From: JAHEJX01 sp041605955
Lineage (GTDB): Bacteria > Actinomycetota > Acidimicrobiia > Spongiisociales > UBA5794
Assembly (NCBI GenBank): GCA_041605955.1
Contig: JBFIXI010000007.1
Span: 36,819 to 100,818, forward strand
Direction of reading: 5' to 3'
DNA length: 64,000 nt
This document shows, piece by piece, positions 39,743 through 47,898 of the stretch (position 1 is its first letter; every line of letters starts with the position of its first letter). Below the pieces are notes generated by a model. The model did not search any database. It saw nothing but the letters and a program-made list of their open reading frames with translations, and had not been told where the DNA came from. The translations under genes and the position numbers were made by a program.

Positions 39743-40513
39743 TCAGGAGATGGCCGCCGGCTCGGTGGTTGTCGCGGAGGCTCCAGGGGTTACGTGTTCA
39801 GCGTCTTCGACGGTTGCCACCGTGACCCTGGCGCGGGCCAGCATGAAGAGCAACGCGTAGGCGAACAGGACAAGACCCGCCATCTCCAAGGATTCCTCGG
39901 CCGTATACAGCGCCCCGTAGACGAAATCGCCCTCGGTTCCGACGGCTTCCGTGCGGGCACCCCCCAGCATCTCGAATACGACCGCTCCCGCCAAGTAGGC
40001 ACCGGCGGCGAAGGCCATCCAAGTCCTCACATGCCGTTCCAAACTCCTCCACAAGGGGTAGAAGAGCACTGCGATCACGACGACGCCCGCGCCGTACGCC
40101 ACGACCCAGGGGTAATAGAGCAACCCGGTCGAATCGAACGTCTCCCGCAGCGGGTCTATGAGCTCTTCGTGGACTTGGAACAACTCGTCGAAGGACAGGA
40201 ACAGGAACAACAAACTGAGGGCGAGCCATCCGCCGGCGCGTTCCGAGCCCTGCCGCTGGAGCCTCCACACGACAGCGAGGAGCACCGCATTGAGCGCCAG
40301 CAGCAGCCCCGAATAGAAGGCGGGGATGTTCGCTTCCCCGTTCAACCGGAAAACGTCGGCGAGCCCGTCGTAGTCTGAACTGACCAACTTCAGGAAGGCG
40401 GTCCCAACACTGGCCGCCACGAAAGCGATCGCAATGAGCCCCAACCATCGGGCCGTTCGGTATGGGCGTAACTCGAGAGTCCGGGAGACCGGATCGTCCC
40501 TACCATCACTCAT
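39743..40513 (-). CDS. six-helix membrane protein with acidic/His pairs, unknown function
   Basis: A 256-residue integral membrane protein with about six helices (near residues 23-41, 64-83, 95-107, 133-152, 165-182 and 208-226). Just after the third helix is FDELFQVHEELID (Asp109, Glu110, His115, Glu116, Glu117). Glu181 follows the fifth helix and YTAEESLEMAG (Glu206, Glu207, Glu210) leads into the sixth. Charged residues at membrane ends in this arrangement could bind a metal, but this is inference. The C-terminal 30 residues are hydrophilic and Thr/Ala rich. I recognise no family. Confidence 0.65.
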   Translation of the reverse strand: MSDGRDDPVSRTLELRPYRTARWLGLIAIAFVAASVGTAFLKLVSSDYDGLADVFRLNGEANIPAFYSGLLLALNAVLLAVVWRLQRQGSERAGGWLALSLLFLFLSFDELFQVHEELIDPLRETFDSTGLLYYPWVVAYGAGVVVIAVLFYPLWRSLERHVRTWMAFAAGAYLAGAVVFEMLGGARTEAVGTEGDFVYGALYTAEESLEMAGLVLFAYALLFMLARARVTVATVEDAEHVTPGASATTTEPAAIS

Positions 40514-40572
40514 ACGACTGCCCCCGAAGTACCCCGAAGCGAAACATACGCCCGCTCAACTGCTTTCCAGAT

Positions 40573-40609
40573 CATACCTGTCTCGAATCAGAGTGGTGTG
40601 GAATTTTTT
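40573..40609 (+). terminator. terminator-like hairpin followed by six T
   Basis: CATACC (40573-40578) can pair with GGTGTG (40595-40600, one G-U), and CTC with GAG inside. GAA and six T follow. This is a fair Rho-independent terminator or attenuator for plus-strand transcription, but no plus-strand gene ends nearby, so it would belong to an unannotated RNA or a leader. Confidence 0.35.
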
Positions 40610-40623
40610 GCCGTCCTCCACTG

Positions 40624-40725
40624 CGACCCGGGGGCGGGTCGATGTCTTCTCCAGCTAGTCCGTTCCCGACGGAGGCAGAGGCTTCGTTCCGTGGCCCTTT
40701 CCCGCCACCACTGCCGTCCGTCGGG
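40624..40725. ncRNA. candidate structured RNA element upstream of iscS
   Basis: Hairpin one pairs CGACCC (40624-40629) with GGGTCG (40636-40641). Hairpin two has a 14-bp stem: 40665-40673 pairs perfectly with 40717-40725, then 40674-40678 with 40711-40715, with only G716 bulged. Its apical part contains GTGGC/GCCAC (40691-40695 with 40704-40708). The strand of transcription is unknown. It could be a leader of either flanking gene or an independent small RNA. I recognise no Rfam class. Confidence 0.35.
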
Positions 40726-40804
40726 ACGCTGCCCAGATACCGACGCCGCTCACCGGTACCGAGTGATTTGCCCCGACGATGTCCTCTCCGTCCTTCTGAC
40801 GCCC

Positions 40805-40830
40805 CGCATTCCAGGCTCTGCGAGAATGCG
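40805..40830. promoter_or_regulatory. inverted repeat and extended -10 element before iscS
   Basis: CGCATTC (40805-40811) and GAATGCG (40824-40830) form a perfect 7-bp inverted repeat. It overlaps a possible extended -10 element, TG at 40819-40820 and GAGAAT at 40822-40827, which ends 9 bases before the iscS ATG. A repressor bound to the repeat would cover this promoter. Confidence 0.35.
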
Positions 40831-40836
40831 GGCGCC

Positions 40837-41958
40837 ATGCTCTACCTGGACCACGCAGCCACGACAGTTGTGCGCCCCGAGGTGCAGGCTGCCATGGCGC
40901 CTTTCGCGGCGGAGGCATTCGGCAACCCGTCGGGAATACACGGGGTGTCCCGGCACGCCAAGAACGCCTTGGAAGAGGCGCGCGAACGCGCCGCTGAGCT
41001 GCTGGGGGCGGCGCGGCCGCTGGAGATCGTGTTCACCGGAGGCGGCACCGAGGCCGACAACCTCGCCGTGGTCGGCACCGCGTTGGCGGGAGGCCGCCGG
41101 CGCCGCATCGTGACGACGGCTTTAGAGCACGAAGCCGTCCTGGAATCGGCCAGCTTCGCCGGGAGGCTGGGATGCGAGGTGGTCATCGTGGGAGTCGCCC
41201 GCACGGGGCGAGTGGATCCCGCGGAGGTCATCGCAGCGTGTGACGCCGACACCGTTGTCTCGGTGATGGCGGCCAACAACGAGACCGGCGCAATTCAACC
41301 CATTGCGGAAATCGCCGACATGCGACCCAGCGGAGCGATGCTCCACACCGACGCCGTGCAGGCCTTCATCTCCGAGGAGGTGACCGTGGCCGGCACGGGC
41401 GCCGACATGATCTCGCTGGCCGCCCACAAGCTCGGGGGGCCCAAGGGAGTCGGCCTGCTCTATGTCCGCAACGGGATCGAGCTCGAGCCGGTGATCCACG
41501 GCGGTGGGCAGGAGCTGGGCCGCCGCTCCGGGACCCACAACGTGGCCGGCATCGTCGGGCTAGTGGCGGCGATGGAGCTGAGCGTCCGCGACCGTAAGGG
41601 CTTCCGGCGCAGGGTGGGCGCCGCCCGCGACCGTTTCGAAGAGGTGCTGAGCGCCGAGCTCGGTGATGTGGTCCCGACGGTCGGCGAGCCCCGTCTCGTT
41701 CAACACAGCCACCTGCGTTTTCCGGGCGTGCCGGCGGAGACGTTGTTGATTCGGCTCGACCAGGCCGGGGTCGCCGCCGCGGCCGGATCGGCGTGTCACA
41801 GCGGCGCCATCGAGATGTCGCACGTCTTGGAGGCCATGGGAATCACCGCATCCGCCGCCGCGGAGAGCGTTCGGTTCACGTTTGGTTGGGTCAACGACGT
41901 GAGCGACGGTGAGGATGCAGCCAAGCGGGTGGCGGCCGTCGTCGGGGAGCTGCGATGA
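40837..41958 (+). CDS. iscS: cysteine desulfurase (IscS/NifS family)
   Basis: A 373-residue PLP enzyme that removes sulfur from cysteine as an enzyme-bound persulfide. It begins YLDHAATT, as the family does. The PLP Lys is in SLAAHKLGGPKG, VSVMAANNETGAIQP contacts the cofactor, and the sulfur-carrying Cys is in AGSACHSGAIEMSHV. The immediate downstream gene is the tRNA thiolase mnmA, overlapping by four bases, so its main duty is probably sulfur delivery to MnmA, as in other bacteria where the two are paired. I gave the symbol iscS on this basis; nifS-like naming would fit equally. Confidence 0.9.
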   Translation: MLYLDHAATTVVRPEVQAAMAPFAAEAFGNPSGIHGVSRHAKNALEEARERAAELLGAARPLEIVFTGGGTEADNLAVVGTALAGGRRRRIVTTALEHEAVLESASFAGRLGCEVVIVGVARTGRVDPAEVIAACDADTVVSVMAANNETGAIQPIAEIADMRPSGAMLHTDAVQAFISEEVTVAGTGADMISLAAHKLGGPKGVGLLYVRNGIELEPVIHGGGQELGRRSGTHNVAGIVGLVAAMELSVRDRKGFRRRVGAARDRFEEVLSAELGDVVPTVGEPRLVQHSHLRFPGVPAETLLIRLDQAGVAAAAGSACHSGAIEMSHVLEAMGITASAAAESVRFTFGWVNDVSDGEDAAKRVAAVVGELR

Positions 41959-43040
41959 GAGCGCTCGTGGCGATGTCGGGCGGAGTCGACTCCTCGGTCG
42001 CTGCAGCACTGATGCTGGAGCAGGGTCACGAGGTAGTCGGCGTCACGTTGAAGCAGTGGCAAGGAGCCGATGGCTCGATGCCGACGTCGGGATGCTGCAC
42101 GGTGGCCGACGCCGAGGATGCCAGGCGGGTGGCCGCACAGCTGGACGTGCCCTATTACGTGTTGGACCATGTCGCCGACTTCCGGGAGCGGGTCGTGGAG
42201 CCCTTCGGTGCCGCCTATGTCGCCGGCAGAACCCCCAATCCCTGCATCGACTGCAATCGGCGGGTACGGTTTCGCACGCTCCTGGAGCGAACTGAGGCCC
42301 TCGGTTGCGACTTCCTCGTGACCGGCCACCACGCTCGAGTGTGTCACCGGGGCGGGCGCTACCGGCTGCTCGTGGGAAAGGACTCAGCCAAAGATCAGTC
42401 TTACGTGCTGCATATGCTCGGCCAATCCGAGCTGGCCAGGGTGCGGCTGCCGATCGGGGAATTGACCAAGACCGACGTCCGCAGCCACGCCGCGCGACTC
42501 GGCCTGCGCACCGCCACCAAGCCCGACAGCCAGGACATCTGCTTCGTCAAGGACGACTATCGAGCCTTCTTGCGAGAGCACTTCGAAGCCGTCGCCCGGC
42601 CCGGCCCGATCGTCGACACCGCCGGCGAGGTAGTCGGCCATCACGGCGGCACCGTCGACTTCACCATCGGGCAGCGCCGCGGGCTCGGCGTCGCCCTGGG
42701 CGAGCCCCGCTACGTCGTGGATCTCGAGCCGACGACGGCCACCGTGGTCATCGGGACGCGGCGCGATCTCGAAGTGGCCGGGTGTCGGCTCGACGACCTC
42801 GCATTCGTGGCCGGTGTGGCCCCGGACAGCGGTGCTGCGCTCTCCGTGAAAGTCAGGTATCGGGCGGATGCGGTGCCGGCCATCCTGGAGCACGATGCGC
42901 AAGGGACGATCGTACGCTTTCGCGATCCCCAGCCGGCAGTGGCGCCCGGGCAGGCCGCGGTGCTGTACGACGGTGAAGAGGTGGTGGGGGGCGGGACGAT
43001 CGGTTCCGTGATCAGGACGAGCGCAGATGGCGAAAGCTGA
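41955..43040 (+). CDS. mnmA: tRNA-specific 2-thiouridylase
   Basis: A 361-residue enzyme that thiolates uridine 34 of tRNA-Lys, -Glu and -Gln. The ATP pyrophosphatase P-loop MSGGVDSSVAA starts at residue 8. The nucleophilic Cys97 lies in TPNPCIDCNRR, and Cys196 in SQDICFVKDDY receives the persulfide, matching the E. coli pair. The C-terminal half is the usual beta-barrel (FTIGQRRGLGVALGEPRYV). It overlaps iscS by 4 and ligA by 14 bases, so the three form one operon. Confidence 0.95.
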   Translation: MRALVAMSGGVDSSVAAALMLEQGHEVVGVTLKQWQGADGSMPTSGCCTVADAEDARRVAAQLDVPYYVLDHVADFRERVVEPFGAAYVAGRTPNPCIDCNRRVRFRTLLERTEALGCDFLVTGHHARVCHRGGRYRLLVGKDSAKDQSYVLHMLGQSELARVRLPIGELTKTDVRSHAARLGLRTATKPDSQDICFVKDDYRAFLREHFEAVARPGPIVDTAGEVVGHHGGTVDFTIGQRRGLGVALGEPRYVVDLEPTTATVVIGTRRDLEVAGCRLDDLAFVAGVAPDSGAALSVKVRYRADAVPAILEHDAQGTIVRFRDPQPAVAPGQAAVLYDGEEVVGGGTIGSVIRTSADGES

Positions 43041-45063
43041 GACTGCCCGCCGCATCGCCGAGCTGCGGTCTCTGATCAACGATCACAACTATCGCTACCA
43101 CGTTCTCGCCGAACCGAAGGTGTCGGACGCCGAATACGACGCTCTGGTTCGAGAGCTGATCGCCCTCGAAGACGCCAACCCGGAGCTGGTGACGGCCGAC
43201 TCGCCGACGCAGCAAGTGGGGGCGCAGGTCAGTGATGCTTTCGCCCCGGTCCGCCATGCCGAGCGACTCATGTCCCTCGACAACGCCGACTCGCTGTCGG
43301 CACTCGAAGCCTGGCAGAGCCGGCTGGTTCGCATTCTCGGCAAGGAGCCGGACGGCTACATGTGCGAGATGAAGATCGACGGGCTGGCGGTCTCGCTCAC
43401 CTATCGCTCCGGGGCGCTGGCTCAAGGGGCGACGCGCGGCGACGGAACCGTCGGCGAGGACATCACCGCCAACGTGAGGACGATCGGCGCCATCCCTCAC
43501 GTACTGGGCGCCGGCGCACCCGATGTGCTGGAGGTGCGCGGCGAGATCTACATGCCGGTTCCTGCATTTGAAGAGCTCAACCGGCGCCAGCTGGAAATGG
43601 GAGAGCGCCCGTATATCAACCCGCGTAACACCGCCGCCGGCTCGGTTCGGCAGAAGGACCCCAACAAGACGGCGCAGCGCAATCTGGCCATCTGGATCTA
43701 TCAGATGGGCTACAGCGAAGGAGCTCCCGGATTCGAGCGCCACAGCGAGTCGATGGAGTGGCTCGGTGAGCTGGGCCTGCCGATCAACCCCGACAACCGG
43801 CGAGTCGACGATCTGGAAGCAGTGGAAGCCTATGTCACTGCCGCGCTCGAACATCGTCACGATCGCGACTACGAGATCGATGGGGTCGTGGTCAAAGCCG
43901 ATTCGCTCGCCAACCAGGTCGCCGCCGGGTTTACCGCCAAGAGCCCCCGCTGGGCCATCGCCTACAAGCTGCCTCCCGAAGAGAAGACGACCCTCCTCAA
44001 GGAAATCCTGGTGAATGTGGGCCGCACCGGAGCCGCCACCCCATACGCCGTATTGGACGAGGTTTTCGTGGGAGGGGTCAACGTCACCTCGGCGACGCTG
44101 CACAACGAGGGCGAGGTCCACCGCAAGGACCTGCGCGTCGGCGACACCGTGATCGTCCGTCGAGCCGGCGACGTGATTCCGGAGGTGGTCGCCCCGGTGC
44201 TCGTGAAACGTCCCAGGAGCGCCCAGGTGTGGCAGATGCCGAAGCGCTGCCCGTTCTGTGACTACCCGATCGTCCAACCGGAAGGAGAGGCGAGGGCCCG
44301 CTGCACCGGCGGATTCGAGTGTCCGAGCCGGCTCCGTGAGTACCTGTTCCACTTCGCCAGCCGCGGCGCCATGGACATCGAAGGCCTCGGCTACAAGACC
44401 GTCGATCTGCTGCTCACCGAGGGTCTCATATCCGATCCGGCGGACATATTCACGCTCGATCCCGAACCGCTGCTTGCCCTCGAGGGCTGGGGCGAGGTCT
44501 CGGTCAACAACCTGCTGAGGGCGATCGAAGCCGCCAAGGACCGTCCCCTGGCCCGCCTGCTGACCGCGCTGGGTATCCCCATGGTGGGCGGCACCGTCGC
44601 CCAATTGCTGGCGCGCCACTTTCGGAGGCTGGAGGCGATCTTGGAAGCGGCCCATGATGAGCTCGAGGCCATCGAAGGGATTGGCCCTGAGATCGCCCGG
44701 TCGATCGCCGCATGGGTGGATGACGAGGCCAACCGGCGGCTGGTAGACAAGCTGGCGGCCGCCGAAGTCCGGTTGGCCGACCCCGAGCCGGAGGCGGCCG
44801 ACGATTCCCTCGCCGGGCTCACCATGGTGATCACGGGAACGCTCGACGACTTCTCCCGGGACACTGCGTCCGCGGCCGTCGAAGAACGCGGCGGCAAGGT
44901 CACCGGATCGGTGTCTGGCAGGACGTCGTTGCTGGTGGCCGGCGCCGCCGCCGGCTCCAAGTTGGCCAAAGCCGAGTCGCTCGGCGTACGCGTCATCGAC
45001 GAGGCGGACTTCAAGAAGCTGCTGGCATCGGGCCCGAGCGCAATCGGGCTCGAGGTGGACTAA
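43027..45063 (+). CDS. ligA: NAD-dependent DNA ligase
   Basis: A 678-residue replication and repair ligase with full domain order. The Ia domain (YRYHVLAEPKVSDAEYD) is followed by the adenylation domain with Lys116 in EMKIDGLAVS and RGDGTVGEDIT, the OB fold, and a four-Cys zinc finger (CPFC, then C...C in ARCTGGFECPSR). Helix-hairpin-helix motifs (EAIEGIGPEIARSI) and a C-terminal BRCT domain (LAGLTMVITGTLDDFSR) complete the protein. It overlaps mnmA by 14 bases. At the 3' end it overlaps the convergent YceI-protein gene by 4. Confidence 0.96.
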   Translation: MAKAETARRIAELRSLINDHNYRYHVLAEPKVSDAEYDALVRELIALEDANPELVTADSPTQQVGAQVSDAFAPVRHAERLMSLDNADSLSALEAWQSRLVRILGKEPDGYMCEMKIDGLAVSLTYRSGALAQGATRGDGTVGEDITANVRTIGAIPHVLGAGAPDVLEVRGEIYMPVPAFEELNRRQLEMGERPYINPRNTAAGSVRQKDPNKTAQRNLAIWIYQMGYSEGAPGFERHSESMEWLGELGLPINPDNRRVDDLEAVEAYVTAALEHRHDRDYEIDGVVVKADSLANQVAAGFTAKSPRWAIAYKLPPEEKTTLLKEILVNVGRTGAATPYAVLDEVFVGGVNVTSATLHNEGEVHRKDLRVGDTVIVRRAGDVIPEVVAPVLVKRPRSAQVWQMPKRCPFCDYPIVQPEGEARARCTGGFECPSRLREYLFHFASRGAMDIEGLGYKTVDLLLTEGLISDPADIFTLDPEPLLALEGWGEVSVNNLLRAIEAAKDRPLARLLTALGIPMVGGTVAQLLARHFRRLEAILEAAHDELEAIEGIGPEIARSIAAWVDDEANRRLVDKLAAAEVRLADPEPEAADDSLAGLTMVITGTLDDFSRDTASAAVEERGGKVTGSVSGRTSLLVAGAAAGSKLAKAESLGVRVIDEADFKKLLASGPSAIGLEVD

Positions 45064-46148
45064 GCGCCGGCGGCCGAGAAGAGCACTTCCAGCTTGGCGC
45101 GGTCTTCCACCGAGACGAAGCCCCCCACCGACGGGGGTTCAATCCCGAAATCGGTCAGAGCGATATCCAGCTCCCCGGTCACGTCGAGCTGAGTACCGAC
45201 GATCCGGGCGTCGATTCCCCACGTCACCGTGCGGGTCACCCCGTTGATGGTCAGCTCGCCGGTCACCTCGGTGGCAAAGACGTCGCCTTCGGTGTACGCG
45301 GGCGGAAGGGTCAAATCGGACGTCGTGAAAGTGGCGACCGGATCGGCGGCGAATATGCTGCGAACCCGGGTGTCGCGGCGCTCCTGGTCGCTGACGAACG
45401 TGGTCAGATCGACTCGGATCTCGGAGGTTCCCCTCAAGTCGATCGTGTCGGTGAGGTTCTCGGAGCGGCCCACCGCGGTCGCATCCAGGCCGCCGGCAAA
45501 GGTTTCGGGAACCGACCAGGTCGCCGTACCCCCGGTGAAGCTGAAGGTGGTAGCCGCTAGTTGGTCCAGTACGGAAGAGCCGGCCGGCGGATTCGTGCCC
45601 GGATCGACTGGCGTGGTGGGTACTTCGCCGGCGCCCCCGGCAGTGCTCGTCGTCGGTGCTGCGGTGGTCACGAGGTCGTCGAGGCTCAAGTCCCCGCTCT
45701 CGGTATCACCGAACGAGGCGAGGACACCGCCGAGCGCCAAGGCGACGACCACACCGACTAGGGGACTCCAAACTGGCAGGTCCATATTGGTGAGGAGGGG
45801 CGTCAACAGGCCCACGGCCGCAAAGATGATGGCGGCAATCGGGACGCCGAAACTGACGAAGCGGCTCAGCACCGCCGCCTCGAGGATCGCCAAGACAACG
45901 ACGCTGCCGATGAATCCGGCCAGGGCAGCTCCCAGTAGTTTTCGCCGCGCCCCGGCTGCGCCGTATACCCGCCGCCAGTAGATGCCGCCGCCGATGCCGA
46001 TCACGAGAGCGATCAGGGTGACGGAGGCGGTGTTGGCGATGAGATCATCGGGAGATTGCAGTGGCAGCGAGACGAGTGAGGCAATCACTGCTCCAATAGC
46101 GCCCGCCAGCATGCCGGCGAGGAGGGGCCACAGTGGTTGGCGTGTCAT
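45060..46148 (-). CDS. YceI-like domain protein with N-terminal membrane module
   Basis: A 362-residue protein. The first 150 residues contain about four or five membrane helices (LLAGMLAGAIGAVIASLV, TLIALVIGIGGGIYW, LLGAALAGFIGSVVVLAIL, IAAIIFAAVGLLTPLL, LVGVVVALALGGVLA). A Thr/Pro/Gly linker (residues about 175-205) leads to a YceI lipocalin-like domain (ATWSVPETFAGGL, LRGTSEIRVDLTTFVSDQERRDTRVRS, TGELTINGVTRTVTWGIDA). YceI domains bind isoprenoid-type lipids. Most are free secreted proteins, so the membrane fusion is uncommon. The start follows AGGAG. Confidence 0.78.
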   Translation of the reverse strand: MTRQPLWPLLAGMLAGAIGAVIASLVSLPLQSPDDLIANTASVTLIALVIGIGGGIYWRRVYGAAGARRKLLGAALAGFIGSVVVLAILEAAVLSRFVSFGVPIAAIIFAAVGLLTPLLTNMDLPVWSPLVGVVVALALGGVLASFGDTESGDLSLDDLVTTAAPTTSTAGGAGEVPTTPVDPGTNPPAGSSVLDQLAATTFSFTGGTATWSVPETFAGGLDATAVGRSENLTDTIDLRGTSEIRVDLTTFVSDQERRDTRVRSIFAADPVATFTTSDLTLPPAYTEGDVFATEVTGELTINGVTRTVTWGIDARIVGTQLDVTGELDIALTDFGIEPPSVGGFVSVEDRAKLEVLFSAAGA

Positions 46149-46239
46149 GTCTCCTAGGTCCTGTCGATTAGCTGAAGCTAGTCGGCTGCAGGTTCGGCGA
46201 TATGGATTGAGGTACGGGCCCGGAGCGGAATCGGTTCGG

Positions 46240-46641
46240 TCAGAGGGTGCGGAAGCTCCATCGCAGCGAGCCGGGATCGGGAAGGCCGGCCAGGCGGTCG
46301 AATGAGATCTCGACAACGTGGAATCCCGGCAACCATTCTTCGATCGCCTTGCCCTCTCCGGGCCAGAACACGTAGCGGCCGGTGGCTTCGGTGACGTCGA
46401 TATCAGCGGCGGGAATGACGGTGCCGTCGATCACGAGAGTGAGCGAATAGCCGGCGCGCAGATCGATCTCCAGAGCCGTTTGCCGCTGCACGATGGCGCC
46501 GTCGGCCGGGGAGAAGCGCTCGACCGCATCCGGTAACTGGGTGCTGTCGCCCGAAGGGGCGACGACGACTGCGACTACGACGATGACGCCCAGCAGCAGG
46601 CCCAGGAGTGACAGGATGACGCGGTATCGGGTGGGGCTCAC
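46240..46641 (-). CDS. small membrane-anchored protein of unknown function
   Basis: A 133-residue protein starting at a GTG. An N-terminal helix (VILSLLGLLLGVIVVVAVVVA) anchors an extracytoplasmic beta-rich domain of about 90 residues (DGAIVQRQTALEIDLRAGY, SLTLVIDGTVIPAADI, GLPDPGSLRWSFRTL) that looks immunoglobulin-like. The GTG was chosen because TAACAT ends 8 bases upstream; no ATG is available in frame. It is divergent from dapC. A wall-binding or adhesion role is possible but unproven. Confidence 0.65.
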   Translation of the reverse strand: MSPTRYRVILSLLGLLLGVIVVVAVVVAPSGDSTQLPDAVERFSPADGAIVQRQTALEIDLRAGYSLTLVIDGTVIPAADIDVTEATGRYVFWPGEGKAIEEWLPGFHVVEISFDRLAGLPDPGSLRWSFRTL

Positions 46642-46649
46642 GGGAGGGC

Positions 46650-46655
46650 ATGTTA
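46650..46655 (-). promoter_or_regulatory. -10 element of the small anchored-protein gene
   Basis: TAACAT on the minus strand ends 8 bases before the GTG at 46641 and is the main support for that start codon. Confidence 0.5.
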
Positions 46656-46713
46656 CGTTTCCGGCCCGAGCTGGAATCACCTCCAGGTGCGGACGCCGGG
46701 TCGTAGAGGTCGC

Positions 46714-46719
46714 TAGCGT
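46714..46719 (+). promoter_or_regulatory. candidate -10 element of dapC
   Basis: TAGCGT lies 27 bases before the dapC ATG. The short leader it implies contains GAGGGG about 8 bases before the ATG. Confidence 0.4.
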
Positions 46720-46746
46720 GGGTCGCCGCGCTCGAGGGGTATCGAA

Positions 46747-47898
46747 ATGAAGCTGAACCCGGTTCTCGTTCAACTTGGCGCCTATCCCATTGCGCTGATC
46801 CAGGAACGGGCCCGCTCGCTGGCGGCGGCCGGCAAGACCATCATCGACTTCTCGATCGGCGACCCACGCGAGGCGACTCCGGAGTTCATCCCGGAGGCTC
46901 TCAAAGCCGCAGTCCCCGCGGTCTCGCAGTACCCGCTGACGGCCGGCACGGCCGAGCTGCGCGCCGCAGTGGCCGCATATGTCGGGAGGCGATTTGGAGT
47001 AGCGATCGACCCGGAGTCCCAGGTGATGCCCACCTCGGGATCGAAAGAGGCGATCTTCAGCTCCCCGCTGGCCTTCATCGACCGCGACCGTGGAGACAGT
47101 GTGATCTTCGGCACGCCGGGCTACCCGATCTACGAGCGGGGAGCGCTCTTTGCTGGGGCGACGACCGATCCGGTGGTCCTGCATGACGATTTCGTGCTGC
47201 GAGAGGGCGACGTTCCGGCGGAGTCCTGGGAGCGAGCTCGATTGCTGTGGATCTGCACGCCGCACAACCCCACCGGTGCAGTCACGAGCGATCGCGATCT
47301 CGCCGACCTGGTGCAGGCGGCCCAGGCGGCGGACACGCTGTTGATGTCGGATGAGTGCTACGTGGACGTCTACGAAGAGGAGGCGATTCCGGGGGGGCCG
47401 GGTTCGGCTTTGCAGCACGCCGGTGACGGAGCTCCGGGCGTGTTGGCCTTCTTCAGCTGCTCGAAGCGCTCGGGCATGACCGGCTACCGGTCGGGGGCCA
47501 TCGTCGGTGACGCCGCGGCGATCGATGCGTTGAAGCGGCTGCGCACCGCCACCGGTACCGCATCGCCCGAGTTCGTCCAGGCCGCCGGCGCTGCCGCCTG
47601 GGCCGACGACGCCCATGCAGCACAGCGACGCGCCGTCTTCTCCAAGAAGCGGGCGGTGCTGCGGAGCGCGTTCGAGGAGCTCGGCAAACCCGTGGTCGCC
47701 TCCCGGGCCGGCTTGTACATGTGGGTCCAGGTTGGCGATGACATGGCCACCACCGAACGCCTGCTGGAAGCCGGCATCGTGGTGTCGCCCGGCCGCTTCT
47801 TCGGTGAAGGTGGCGCCGGCTACCTGCGGCTGGCTTTGGTGCCCACGATCGCTGAATGTGAGGCGGCCGCCACTGCGCTCATGGAGGCACTGGCGTGA
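46747..47898 (+). CDS. dapC: succinyldiaminopimelate transaminase
   Basis: A 383-residue class I PLP aminotransferase that makes N-succinyl-LL-2,6-diaminopimelate. Features include IDFSIGDPREATPEFI, PTSGSKEAIFSSPLAF, ICTPHNPTGAV, SDECYVDVY (PLP phenol contact) and the PLP Lys in FFSCSKRSGMTGYRSG. The C-terminal Arg is in GAGYLRLALV. The class alone covers many substrates; assignment as DapC rests on its position directly before dapD and dapE, with a four-base overlap to dapD. Confidence 0.88.
   Translation: MKLNPVLVQLGAYPIALIQERARSLAAAGKTIIDFSIGDPREATPEFIPEALKAAVPAVSQYPLTAGTAELRAAVAAYVGRRFGVAIDPESQVMPTSGSKEAIFSSPLAFIDRDRGDSVIFGTPGYPIYERGALFAGATTDPVVLHDDFVLREGDVPAESWERARLLWICTPHNPTGAVTSDRDLADLVQAAQAADTLLMSDECYVDVYEEEAIPGGPGSALQHAGDGAPGVLAFFSCSKRSGMTGYRSGAIVGDAAAIDALKRLRTATGTASPEFVQAAGAAAWADDAHAAQRRAVFSKKRAVLRSAFEELGKPVVASRAGLYMWVQVGDDMATTERLLEAGIVVSPGRFFGEGGAGYLRLALVPTIAECEAAATALMEALA

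Larger units (their letters stand above)
40514..40836. other. 323-base intergenic region with several hairpins
   Basis: This is the only gene-free stretch above 300 bases. The iscS reading frame stays open upstream to 40462, but the residues before the LYLDHAATT start resemble no cysteine desulfurase. The region holds an AT-rich tract (40601-40609), a terminator-like hairpin, two GC-rich hairpins and an inverted repeat just before iscS, each listed separately. Confidence 0.6.

Noticed and set aside
40624..40725. T-box or known riboswitch before iscS
   Set aside because: No T-box AGGGTGGNACCGCG sequence and no conserved core of the SAM or TPP classes that I can recognise is present. The hairpins alone do not define a known class.
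40462..40836. N-terminal extension of the cysteine desulfurase frame
   Set aside because: The 125 extra residues are Pro/Arg-rich, unlike any desulfurase, and cover the hairpins. The family start LYLDHAATT is at 40837.
43012..44655. 547-codon open frame on the minus strand
   Set aside because: It lies wholly opposite mnmA/ligA, whose domains are unmistakable. Long antisense frames are expected at this GC content, and its translation has no recognisable motif.
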